Part shown: piece after piece, positions 8,602 through 16,394 of the stretch
Numbering within the stretch: the stretch's first letter is position 1
Layout: each line of letters starts with the position of its first letter
NCBI RefSeq assembly: GCF_000255555.1
Contig: NZ_AGRW01000049.1
Location: 94,797 to 158,796, forward strand
DNA: 64,000 bases
Direction of reading: 5' to 3'
Origin: Treponema saccharophilum DSM 2985
GTDB taxonomy: Bacteria > Spirochaetota > Spirochaetia > Treponematales > Treponemataceae
Program-made: the position numbers and the translations under genes
The notes under the pieces: model-generated
Told to the model about the DNA's origin: nothing
What the model saw: only the letters and a program-made list of their open reading frames with translations
The model's database searches: none

Positions 8602-9282
8602 CTATCTGGTTTCATCCTCAAGCGAGTACCCTATTCCGCGCGCCGTCCTGATTCTGACGGTCACTTTCAGATTCTCAATCTTGTTGCGGATGAACGAAAT
8701 GTAGACCTCGACGTTGTTGTACTCGGCGTTCGAGTCGTTTCCCCAAATCTTGTTGATTATCTGCTCCTTCGTGATTATCTGATGGGGATTCTCGAAAAGG
8801 AGGTCAAGAATCTGGAATTCCTTGAGAGAGAGCTTTATCGCCTTTCCCTCGCTCGACTGAAGCTCGCAGTTCTTCTTGCTGAGCGTGAGGTCGCCGAACG
8901 TTATGGAATCGTCCTTAATCTCGCCCTTGCGCCTCGTAAGCGCGCGGACGCGCGCGAGAAGCTCGTCCGTCGAGAACGGCTTCGTGAGGTAATCGTCGGC
9001 GCCGGCATCAAGCCCCGCGACCTTGTCGGAAACCTCGTCGCGCGCCGTAAGGAGCAGGACGGGAACGTTGTTCTTCGCCTCGCGGAGTTTCTTGAGAATC
9101 GTGATTCCGTCGATTCCGGGGAGCATGATGTCGAGGATAATCGCATCGTATCCCTCGGACTCGGCATATTTAAGCCCGTCGATACCGTTGAGAACGGCAT
9201 CGACACCAATCTTGTTCTTCTTGAAAATCTCGACGAGAGCCTGCGACATTCCTTCCTCGTCCTCAACAAGCAAAATCCTCAT
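8602..9282 (-). CDS. OmpR/PhoB-family response regulator
   Basis: This 226-residue DNA-binding regulator has a receiver domain (DE at residues 8-9, phospho-acceptor Asp51 in AIILDIMLPG, Lys101 in TKPF). Its winged-helix domain starts at about 125 and ends with the usual VRIRTARGIGYSLE. The ATG at 9282 follows AGGAGG, which rejects a longer ORF start 108 bases upstream. The kinase gene follows after two bases. A candidate -10 (TATAGT) lies at 9309-9304 on the minus strand. An 8-base inverted repeat at 9428-9460 in the upstream region could be its own operator. Targets cannot be told from sequence. Confidence 0.95.
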   Translation of the reverse strand: MRILLVEDEEGMSQALVEIFKKNKIGVDAVLNGIDGLKYAESEGYDAIILDIMLPGIDGITILKKLREAKNNVPVLLLTARDEVSDKVAGLDAGADDYLTKPFSTDELLARVRALTRRKGEIKDDSITFGDLTLSKKNCELQSSEGKAIKLSLKEFQILDLLFENPHQIITKEQIINKIWGNDSNAEYNNVEVYISFIRNKIENLKVTVRIRTARGIGYSLEDETR

Positions 9283-9427
9283 ATTTTTCCTCCTAACAAA
9301 GAAACTATATTTTTCAGGAAACCGGCTCCACCCGGCTCCCGAATTCCCGGGGAGCAGCAACACGGAGACACAAAAAACGCCCCGGGGCAATCAACGAAAA
9401 AACGACTAAATCCACCTTTACAAGTTC

Positions 9428-9460
9428 AAGATTCTAATACAGAAAGGCAATAAGAATCTT
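9428..9460. promoter_or_regulatory. inverted repeat in the regulator-icd intergenic region
   Basis: AAGATTCT (9428-9435) and AGAATCTT (9453-9460) form a perfect inverted repeat with a 17-base gap, inside the 371-base divergent region between the response-regulator gene and icd. No T-run follows, so an operator is more likely than a terminator. Apart from this and the icd promoter I see nothing clear in the gap. Confidence 0.35.
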
Positions 9461-9595
9461 AAGATAATCAATATATAACCTTAAACATATAAAGGAAGAG
9501 CATATGCCCGCCGCATTCCGAAAAAAACGTTAACAATCATAACGTGCGGAAAAACGATTTCAGCCCGAACGAGAAAAAAATGCGGAAAACGCGTG

Positions 9596-9624
9596 TTGTT
9601 CAACGGATTGAGAAAATCTATAAT
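9596..9624 (+). promoter_or_regulatory. icd promoter
   Basis: TTGTTC (9596-9601), a 17-base spacer and a perfect TATAAT (9619-9624) predict a start near 9631, leaving a short leader that contains the GGAG before the icd ATG. Confidence 0.6.
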
Positions 9625-9653
9625 CGGGTAATCTTATTTTTTGGAGAAAGACA

Positions 9654-10850
9654 ATGGCAAAAATCCAGATGAAGAACGCCATCGCCGAGCTCGACGGCGA
9701 CGAAATGACGCGCGTGCTTTGGGCAGTTATCAAGGAGAAGCTCCTTGAGCCGTTCGTGGAGCTCAAGACCGAATACTACGACCTCGGCCTCAAGAACCGC
9801 GACGATACAGACGACAAGGTCACGTACGATTCGGCAGCCGCGATAAAAAGGCTCAAGGTCGGCGTGAAGTGCGCCACCATAACGAGCAACGCCGCGAGGA
9901 TGAAGGAATACAACCTCAAGCAGCTCACGAGAAGCCCGAACGGAATCATCCGCGAGGAGCTTGACGGAACGGTCTTCCGCGCGCCGATATTCGTGAAGAA
10001 CATCGCCTGCTCGGTCACAAGCTGGAAGAAGCCGATTGTCCTCGGGCGCCACGCGTACGGAGACGTCTACAAGAACTGCGAGCTGAAGACGGACCAGCCC
10101 GGAAAGGCGGAGCTCGTCTTCACCGGCGCGGACGGGAAGGAAATCAGGAAGACGATACAGGAGATGAAGGGGCCGGGAATCATCCAGGGAATCCACAACC
10201 TCGACTCGTCAATCGAAAGCTTCGCGCGCTGCTGCTTCTCGTATGCGCTCGACCAGAAAATAAGCGTCTGGCTCGGAACGAAGGACACCATCTCCAAGAC
10301 GTACGACGGGAATTTCAAGGCGATTTTCCAGCGCGTGTTCGATGAAGAATTCAAGGCGAAGTTCGACGCGGCGGGAATCGAGTACTTCTACACGCTCATC
10401 GACGACGCCGTTGCGCGCGTGATGAAGAGCGAGGGCGGATTCCTCTGGGCGTGCAAGAACTACGACGGAGACGTGATGAGCGACATGATTGCGTCGGCAT
10501 GCGGTTCGCTCGCCATGATGACGTCAATCCTCGTTAGCCCGAACGGCGAATTCGAGTACGAGGCGAGCCACGGCACCGTGCAGAAGCATTTCTACCGCTA
10601 CCAGGCGGGAGAAAAGACGAGCACGAACCCGGTCGCCCTCATCTTCGCGTGGACGGGCGCGCTCGCAAAACGGGCGGAGCTTGACGGAACGCCAGAGCTT
10701 GCCGCGTTCGCGAAAAAACTCGAGAAGGCGACTCTCGACACAATCGAAAGCGGCGTCATGACGGGCGACCTCGCGCGCATCGCGGAACCGAAAGCGTCGA
10801 AAGTCCTCAACTCTTGGGAATTCATCGACGAAATCGCAAAGAAGCTGTAA
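9654..10850 (+). CDS. icd: NADP-dependent isocitrate dehydrogenase (dimeric type)
   Basis: The enzyme oxidatively decarboxylates isocitrate to 2-oxoglutarate, supplying glutamate synthesis and NADPH. The 398-residue length and sequence (ELDGDEMTR at the start, [43 protein letters not shown]) match the short eukaryote-like subfamily rather than the E. coli type. The ATG follows GGAG by eight bases, and a TATAAT promoter sits immediately upstream. A strong hairpin and a small ORF lie just downstream. No other citrate-cycle gene is in the window, so in this organism the enzyme may serve mainly for glutamate precursor supply; that is inference. Confidence 0.96.
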   Translation: MAKIQMKNAIAELDGDEMTRVLWAVIKEKLLEPFVELKTEYYDLGLKNRDDTDDKVTYDSAAAIKRLKVGVKCATITSNAARMKEYNLKQLTRSPNGIIREELDGTVFRAPIFVKNIACSVTSWKKPIVLGRHAYGDVYKNCELKTDQPGKAELVFTGADGKEIRKTIQEMKGPGIIQGIHNLDSSIESFARCCFSYALDQKISVWLGTKDTISKTYDGNFKAIFQRVFDEEFKAKFDAAGIEYFYTLIDDAVARVMKSEGGFLWACKNYDGDVMSDMIASACGSLAMMTSILVSPNGEFEYEASHGTVQKHFYRYQAGEKTSTNPVALIFAWTGALAKRAELDGTPELAAFAKKLEKATLDTIESGVMTGDLARIAEPKASKVLNSWEFIDEIAKKL

Positions 10851-10859
10851 AAGGCGCGG

Positions 10860-10906
10860 CTCGCTCCATTCCCGGAGGCAAAACGCATTTCCGGGGATGG
10901 AGCGAG
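10860..10906 (+). other. long hairpin overlapping the next ribosome-binding site
   Basis: CTCGCTCCAT (10860-10869) plus CCCGG (10871-10875) pairs with CCGGG plus ATGGAGCGAG (10891-10906), giving a stem of about 16 pairs with one G-T wobble and a 15-base loop. No T-run follows. The base of the 3' arm overlaps the AGGAGG (10905-10910) of the gene at 10918, so the structure could limit its translation or stabilise the icd message end. Confidence 0.6.
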
Positions 10907-10917
10907 GAGGAGCGGAC

Positions 10918-11145
10918 ATGTACACAATGATAGACGGAAAAGCCGTCAACCTCGAACGTGTCAGGTATTTCTACCTTGACGAAACGTACGGAATCCAGTC
11001 GCTGAAATTCGTGTTCGGCGAGAAGGAAACGCTCGACTTCGCGGATTTCGCGGACAAGAAAAGCGCTAAGTCGTTTTTCGAGGAATTCTCGAACGACGTG
11101 TGCGCGGGCCACCCAAAACCGTGCTACAGCACAAAAGACGTCTGA
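10918..11145 (+). CDS. small protein of unknown function (75 aa)
   Basis: I do not recognise this protein. It has 75 residues, no signal or membrane segment, and a compact acidic composition (KAVNLERVRYFYLD, then LKFVFGEKETLDFADFAD). The ATG at 10918 is preceded by AGGAGG with seven bases spacing, so it is very likely translated. The ATG at 10897 is inside the hairpin arm and is rejected. The gene lies 67 bases after icd on the same strand and may be read through from it, under the control of the hairpin. Confidence 0.7.
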   Translation: MYTMIDGKAVNLERVRYFYLDETYGIQSLKFVFGEKETLDFADFADKKSAKSFFEEFSNDVCAGHPKPCYSTKDV

Positions 11146-11150
11146 GCGCC

Positions 11151-11175
11151 GTCGCCGGACGGCACGTCCGGTGAC
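11151..11175. other. hairpin between converging genes
   Basis: CCGGACG (11155-11161) and CGTCCGG (11165-11171) pair around a three-base loop, and GTC/GAC extends the stem outside a mismatch. It lies between the ends of two converging genes. With no T-run it may be a terminator that needs help from Rho, or only a stabilising end structure. Confidence 0.4.
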
Positions 11176-11180
11176 GATTC

Positions 11181-13079
11181 TCAATCCGCGTTCTCCGAAT
11201 AATATTTCTCAAGTTTTTTCAGGCAGGCGACAAAAATATTCTCCAAATCAGGATCGAACTGCTTGCCCATGCCGTCAATCATAATCCGGCACGCCATCTC
11301 GAAGCTCATCGGCTCCTTGTAGCACCGTTTGCTGACGAGCGCGTCGTAGACGTCCGCGACGGACATTATCCTCGCCTCGACGGGGATTCCCTCGCCCACC
11401 ATGCCGCCGTCCTTCCCTTCCGGGTATCCAAGCCCGTCCCATCGCTCGTGGTGGTACCGTGCGATGTTGAACGCCGTGTCGACGAACGACTCCTCCTCCA
11501 CGTCGCGCAGGACAAGGTTCACGATTTCGCCGCTGTGCTCCGCGTGCGTCTTCATAATCGCGTACTCGTCGGCGTCGAGTTTCCCTGGCTTGCAGAGAAT
11601 CTTCGTGTCGATGAAAATCTTCCCGAGGTCGTGCATCGGGGCCGCGCGGATGATGTCCTCGCCCTTTTTCTTTGAAATCCTGCTGAATTTAGGGTTCCCC
11701 GTCCCCGCCCTGTTCCTGCGGATTATCTCGTCAACGAGGATTTTCATGACCTCGCTCGTCCGCTTCACGTGCCCGCCCGTATTCCCGTCGCGGGAGCCAA
11801 TCATGTCGCCGAGGCTCGACACTATCCTCCGCTGAATTTCGAGGACGTGGACAGTCTGCTTGGCGACCTCGTCGCTCAGCTCCGTCGCGAACCGTTCGAG
11901 CATCATCTTGTGCTCCTCGTGCTCGCGCACCTCCGAATCGACGTCCCGCGTGCCGCAAATCACCTCGACAGGCTCGTTCCTGCCGTTCCGCTTGCAGACA
12001 ATCAGGCTCGAGCGGAACCAGCGCCCCGTTCCCGGCCCGTACAAATCGCGCGACTTGAAATCGGCGCTGCAGTTGTCGGTATCCCGCAGCCGCTCCTTCA
12101 TCGTGTCGATGTCGAAGAATTCCCTGACCTCCCGCATGTTCTCCGGGATGTAGAATTCTTCAGGAATCCCGTCAAGCGCCTCCCGGATGCTCGTGTGCTT
12201 CCCGAAGAATTCGTGGAGCACGTCGCTCGCGCGGATTTCCTGGAACGTGTCGTTCTCAAGGTTCGCCTTGTAGAGAATCGTGTAGATTCCCGACACGGCG
12301 CGGATGACGGAATTCGTATCGCGCTTCAGGTTCGAGAAGGTGAGGACGAACGTCACCCGTATCACGAGGAGGACAAGCCAAAGAGCGAACGCGGCGAGGA
12401 GAAGCTTCGGCCGCGTCCCCTGAAGGCAGCTTCTCGTGAGCCGGTAAAACATCGAGCAGGAAAAATCGAGCCGCTCGCCCTTCTTGTGGTAAAAGATGAA
12501 CCCTACCGTCGTCTTCCCCGCCTCATTCCCGAACGCCCTGACGGGAAGTTCCCCGGAAACCTCAGACGGATTGTATATTATGTAGTCGCCGTCGGAGAGG
12601 GAAATGTACAAATCCTCCGCGACATAAAAATGCTCAAGCCTGATTTCGCTTTCGCTGTAGTTCCGAAGGTCGAGCTCCTGGACGATTTCCTCCGGGTACG
12701 TTTTCCGGTGCTGGTGGATTTCGACCGTGCCGCACCACGAGTTGTTGATGTAGCATTCCTTCTTGATGTTTATCCGGAGCTTCCATTCCGTAAGCTCCGC
12801 GTCGCTGAAATTCATGACGGTGCAGTCGTACGTCGAGCCGGTGAACGTGACGATTTCGCCCATGAACTCGATGTCGCGCTTGTCCCAGGAATCGGCAAGC
12901 CCGCCGCGCGGATAGAGCTGCACCGTGCATTCGGCGCGCTCCCCCTCGCCGACGATGCGACGGCGCGCGTTGAATTTGTCAGTCTCGTAAACATGGACGA
13001 AAAAGAAGAGAAGACCCGCAATCAGAAGCACGCCGAAAATACCGAAAACGATTATGTTTATTCTCCTTTCCTTTTCCAT
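11181..13079 (-). CDS. membrane HD-GYP phosphodiesterase with extracytoplasmic CBM2-like domain
   Basis: The C-terminal HD-GYP domain should hydrolyse cyclic di-GMP; it has HDLGK at 483-487 and HHERWDGLGYP at 543-553 with all metal and GYP residues present. The 632-residue protein has membrane segments at 8-30 and 226-248, a PAS-like region at about 255-385 and a short coiled coil before the HD-GYP. The domain between the membrane segments (about 70-200) looks like a carbohydrate-binding family 2 fold: TVMNFSDAELTEWKLRI, an NNSWCG turn, and VGFIFY near the end. That resemblance is inference. The ATG follows AGAGG by about seven bases. It is a lone gene converging on the small gene at 10918. 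A sugar-polymer sensor controlling cyclic di-GMP is a reasonable guess. Confidence 0.88.
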   Translation of the reverse strand: MEKERRINIIVFGIFGVLLIAGLLFFFVHVYETDKFNARRRIVGEGERAECTVQLYPRGGLADSWDKRDIEFMGEIVTFTGSTYDCTVMNFSDAELTEWKLRINIKKECYINNSWCGTVEIHQHRKTYPEEIVQELDLRNYSESEIRLEHFYVAEDLYISLSDGDYIIYNPSEVSGELPVRAFGNEAGKTTVGFIFYHKKGERLDFSCSMFYRLTRSCLQGTRPKLLLAAFALWLVLLVIRVTFVLTFSNLKRDTNSVIRAVSGIYTILYKANLENDTFQEIRASDVLHEFFGKHTSIREALDGIPEEFYIPENMREVREFFDIDTMKERLRDTDNCSADFKSRDLYGPGTGRWFRSSLIVCKRNGRNEPVEVICGTRDVDSEVREHEEHKMMLERFATELSDEVAKQTVHVLEIQRRIVSSLGDMIGSRDGNTGGHVKRTSEVMKILVDEIIRRNRAGTGNPKFSRISKKKGEDIIRAAPMHDLGKIFIDTKILCKPGKLDADEYAIMKTHAEHSGEIVNLVLRDVEEESFVDTAFNIARYHHERWDGLGYPEGKDGGMVGEGIPVEARIMSVADVYDALVSKRCYKEPMSFEMACRIMIDGMGKQFDPDLENIFVACLKKLEKYYSENAD

Positions 13080-13231
13080 AAATTCCTCTCAATAAATCTC
13101 ACGGTGATATCAAATAAATTTTCAGGACAGTTCTTCATTTTACTACATAAATACGGAAAATCTAAAACAAACATTCCGAAAACGGGAATTGCCCTGTGCA
13201 TTTTCCCGCGATTTTCAATACAATCGCAGAT

Positions 13232-15283
13232 ATGAAAGAAGAGAAGAACACGGCGGCAAGGAAGACTGCCGCCACCGCAAAGCCCAAGGCAGGAATCGGG
13301 GAGGACGGAACGTTCCGCGCATGGGACAAGGCAAAGACATCGGACGCCAAGAAAACAGGAAAGACAGAGGACAAGGGGTTCGTGCCGGGAACGACCGCGG
13401 AGGATGCCGAAAAAAGACTCGCCGCAGCAAAATCGAAGGACCCGTCTCTCAGCGCGCCGAAGAAGAAAGCCGTATCATACACCGACGACCAAATCAGGCA
13501 CCTGGACGCGCTCGAGCACATCCGCCTGCGCTCGGGAATGTATATCGGGCGGCTCGGCGACGGCTCGAACCAGAACGACGGAATCTACATCCTGCTCAAG
13601 GAGATAATCGACAACTCGGTCGACGAATTCATCATGGGATTCGGCGACCGCATTGACGTCACCATCTCGCTTGAGGACAAAAGCGTGTCCGTCCGCGATT
13701 ACGGGCGCGGAATCCCGCTCGGGAAAGTCGTCGACTGCGTGTCGCAGATTAACACGGGCGCGAAATACAACGACGACGTGTTCCAGTTCTCAGTCGGAAT
13801 GAACGGCGTCGGAACGAAGGCAGTCAACGCGCTCTCGTCCCATTTCCGCGTCGTATCGATTCGCGACGGGCAGTGCACCGAGGCGGTGTTCGCGCGCGGA
13901 AAGCTCGTCACGCAGAAGACAGGGACGCTCAAGCAGCCGCAGCCGAACGGAACGTATTTCGAATTCACGCCCGACGAATCGATTTTCGGGAAGTACTCGT
14001 TCAACATGGAATTCGTCGAGAAGCGGATGTGGAACTACGCGTACCTCAACACGGGGCTGACGCTCAGGCTCAACGGGCAGGATTTCGTCAGCGAGAACGG
14101 GCTCCTCGACCTTCTGCAGAAGGAGCTTGAGGAGAATTCGCTCTACCAAATCGGAAGCTACCGCGGGGAGCACCTCCAGTTCGCGTTCACCCACACGAAT
14201 TCGTACGGCGAGAACTATTTCAGCTTCGTCAACGGGCAGTACACGTCAGACGGCGGAACGCACCTCGCCGCCTTCAAGGAAGGATTCCTCAAGGGCGTGA
14301 ACGATTTCTTCCACTCGAACTACAAATCCGAGGACGTCCGCGAGGGAATAACGGCGGCAGTTCTCGCGAAGGTGAAGGACCCCGTCTTCGAAAGCCAGAC
14401 GAAGAACAAGCTCGGGAACACGGACATCCGGCAGTGGATTGTCGCGGAGACGCAGAGCGGGCTTGACGACTGGCTCCACAAGCACCCGAAGGAGGCGGAG
14501 GCGCTCAAGGAGAAAATCGAGAAGAACGAGAAGCTCAGGACGGAGCTGAACGCGGTCAAGAAGGAGGCGAAGGAGGCGGCAAAGAAAATCTCGCTCAAAA
14601 TCGAGAAGCTCAAGGACTGCCGGTTCCACCTCCAGGACGGCGAGAAGGGCGCGGAGTCGATGATTTTCATAACGGAGGGAGATTCGGCGACGGGCTCAAT
14701 GGTCGGAAGCCGCGACCCCACATACCAGGCGATTTTCTCCCTGCGCGGAAAGCCCGAGAACATGTACGGCAAGAAGCGCAGCGACATCTACAAGAACCAG
14801 GAGCTGTTCAACCTGATGATGGCGCTCGGAATCGAACAGGACGTTGAGAACCTCCGCTACTCGAAAATCGTCATCGCGACAGATGCCGACAACGACGGTT
14901 TCCACATCAGGAACCTCGTCCTCACATTCCTCCTCGGGTATTTCGAGGAGCTCGTGACGAGCGGGCGCGTGTGGATTCTCGAGACGCCGCTTTTCCGCGC
15001 GCGGAACAAGAAGGACACGATTTACTGCTACAGCGAGGAGGAGCGCGACAAGGCGGTGAAGAAGCTCGGCGCGTCGGCGGAGGTCACGCGCTTCAAGGGA
15101 CTCGGCGAGATAAGCCCGCACGAGTTCAAGCAGTTCATAGACCCGAGCACGATGCATCTCACCCCCGTCGAGGTCCAGGCGCTGAAGAACGTCCCCTCGG
15201 TGCTCTCCTTCTACATGGGAAAGAACACCCCCGAGCGGCGCGACTTCATCGTCCACCACCTCAAACAGGACATCGACGCATAA
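13232..15283 (+). CDS. parE: type IIA topoisomerase B subunit (ParE-like)
   Basis: This is the ATPase/TOPRIM subunit of a gyrase-like enzyme, most likely topoisomerase IV, which unlinks daughter chromosomes. The 683-residue protein has an ATP-binding GHKL domain (KEIIDNSVDE, RDYGRGIP, GVGTKAVNALS), then TOPRIM with EGDSA at about 480 and DADNDG at about 550, and ends with RFKGLGEI. A basic Lys/Ala-rich tail of about 75 residues precedes the conserved part. The ATG at 13232 is seven bases after TACAAT with TGTGCA 18 bases further up and no ribosome-binding site, so it may be leaderless; the ORF extends upstream to 13196 without support. No parC partner is in the window. A divergent gyrB cannot be excluded. 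Confidence 0.9.
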   Translation: MKEEKNTAARKTAATAKPKAGIGEDGTFRAWDKAKTSDAKKTGKTEDKGFVPGTTAEDAEKRLAAAKSKDPSLSAPKKKAVSYTDDQIRHLDALEHIRLRSGMYIGRLGDGSNQNDGIYILLKEIIDNSVDEFIMGFGDRIDVTISLEDKSVSVRDYGRGIPLGKVVDCVSQINTGAKYNDDVFQFSVGMNGVGTKAVNALSSHFRVVSIRDGQCTEAVFARGKLVTQKTGTLKQPQPNGTYFEFTPDESIFGKYSFNMEFVEKRMWNYAYLNTGLTLRLNGQDFVSENGLLDLLQKELEENSLYQIGSYRGEHLQFAFTHTNSYGENYFSFVNGQYTSDGGTHLAAFKEGFLKGVNDFFHSNYKSEDVREGITAAVLAKVKDPVFESQTKNKLGNTDIRQWIVAETQSGLDDWLHKHPKEAEALKEKIEKNEKLRTELNAVKKEAKEAAKKISLKIEKLKDCRFHLQDGEKGAESMIFITEGDSATGSMVGSRDPTYQAIFSLRGKPENMYGKKRSDIYKNQELFNLMMALGIEQDVENLRYSKIVIATDADNDGFHIRNLVLTFLLGYFEELVTSGRVWILETPLFRARNKKDTIYCYSEEERDKAVKKLGASAEVTRFKGLGEISPHEFKQFIDPSTMHLTPVEVQALKNVPSVLSFYMGKNTPERRDFIVHHLKQDIDA

Positions 15284-15296
15284 AAAGACCACGCAC

Positions 15297-15326
15297 AAAA
15301 AAAACAGGGGTGTCGTCAGACACCCC
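15297..15326 (-). terminator. terminator for the yfiH operon
   Basis: GGGGTGTC (15307-15314) and GACACCCC (15319-15326) form an 8-pair stem with a 4-base loop. On the minus strand eight Ts follow after two bases. It also lies 24 bases after the parE stop, but the plus-strand side lacks a T-run. Confidence 0.65.
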
Positions 15327-15362
15327 GAATCCGTGTGAAAAAAAAGAAAAAACGCAAATCCC

Positions 15363-15575
15363 CACATCACGCGCAACCCCGCCAGGGCGCGGAACATGCC
15401 CCGCAGGTTCCTGCATCCGCTTGCTCCATAAATGCCGGACTCAGAACGGAAAAAGAAAACGCAAAGCCGCACCCCACATCACGCGCAACCTCACCAGGGC
15501 GCAGAACATGCTCCGCATGTTCCTGCGTGCGCTTGCTCCATAAATGCTGAACTCAGAACGGAAAAAGGAATGCAA
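15363..15575 (-). repeat. dispersed tandem repeat family, cluster 1 (two copies, inverted)
   Basis: Two copies of a 112-base unit begin at 15363 and 15475. Read on the minus strand each has TTCCGTTCTGAGTTC, then GGAGCAAGCG, then a hairpin whose arms are near GGAACATGC and GCATGTTC. This is the same order of blocks as in the clusters at 20.5 and 63.6 kb, in opposite orientation. The ORFs that run through it change frame between copies (112 is not a multiple of three), so I treat it as non-coding. Confidence 0.85.
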
Positions 15576-16392
15576 GCGCCGACTGAACGGTCATCGCGCG
15601 GCTACGCTCGTCAGCTGTCACGGTCGGCGGAAGCGGGGCGGACTGGCGGCGGAAACTTCCGAAGACGGGAGAGCCGTCGGGGAACGACGAGCAGCAGGTA
15701 CAGTCGGACGACACCGTGATGTTCTCGTCCCGGATTCCGGCAGAGCGGAGCACGGCAAGGTTCGCCTCCGTGAGGGAAAGAAAGAATCCGCCGTTTTTTT
15801 CCGAGACGCACGTTTTTCCGAACGTGCCGGCGAAGAAGCCTGCGCGGTCGCGGTCGATGTTGTAGCAGCATCCCCCGATATGCGGTCCGATTGCGGCAAG
15901 AAGGGAGCCTGCGTCCGAGCCGAATTTATCCGCCATCATCGAGACGCCCTCGGCTGCGATTCCCGTTCCTTTCCATCCGGAATGGAGCGCGCCCACGGCG
16001 CCAGTCTTCGGGTCGTAAAGGAAAATCGGGACGCAGTCGGCGACCGTCACGACGGGAACGACGGAGGGATTCTTCGTGACGATACCGTCGGCGACGATTC
16101 CCTCCGTGTCTCCCGCAACAGACGACTCGACCACCTTTTTCGAGTGGACAAGCTCGACGGGGGAAAGCGCCATCTTCCGGGAATTTCCGACGGCGGACGA
16201 TACGAAATCGATGATTTTCTTGCGGTTGTCGTTCCGCTCGTTCCAGCGGAAGCGCATCGAGCCCGCGCGCAGGAGGCTCATCCCCCAGACGGCGCCGGGA
16301 ACGGGCCTACCGCAAGAGAAGAACGGGAAAAGGGCGAACTCGTCCGACGGCGAGACGGATTCCGAGACACTGATGACGTTCGGTTCCGCCAT
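15553..16392 (-). CDS. yfiH: YfiH-family polyphenol oxidase / purine nucleoside phosphorylase-like protein
   Basis: This family (formerly called laccase-domain or DUF152) binds zinc and in characterised members acts on purine nucleosides or corrects peptidoglycan precursor errors. The 279-residue protein has the zinc ligand pattern: His in GALHSGWKGT, then Cys and His in IGPHIGGCCYN, plus TVADCVPIFLYD. The start is two bases after the stop of the upstream gene, with GGGGACGG upstream as a weak binding site, so the two form an operon. The stop codon overlaps the first bases of the repeat cluster, and transcripts would cross the repeat to reach the terminator at 15.3 kb. Confidence 0.88.
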   Translation of the reverse strand: MAEPNVISVSESVSPSDEFALFPFFSCGRPVPGAVWGMSLLRAGSMRFRWNERNDNRKKIIDFVSSAVGNSRKMALSPVELVHSKKVVESSVAGDTEGIVADGIVTKNPSVVPVVTVADCVPIFLYDPKTGAVGALHSGWKGTGIAAEGVSMMADKFGSDAGSLLAAIGPHIGGCCYNIDRDRAGFFAGTFGKTCVSEKNGGFFLSLTEANLAVLRSAGIRDENITVSSDCTCCSSFPDGSPVFGSFRRQSAPLPPTVTADERSRAMTVQSALAFLFPF

Positions 16393-16394
16393 CG

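Noticed and set aside
15363..15575. Integron attC sites, which are known in one Treponema
   Set aside because: No gene cassettes between copies, no integrase of the IntI type, and I could not place convincing RYYYAAC/GTTRRRY cores.
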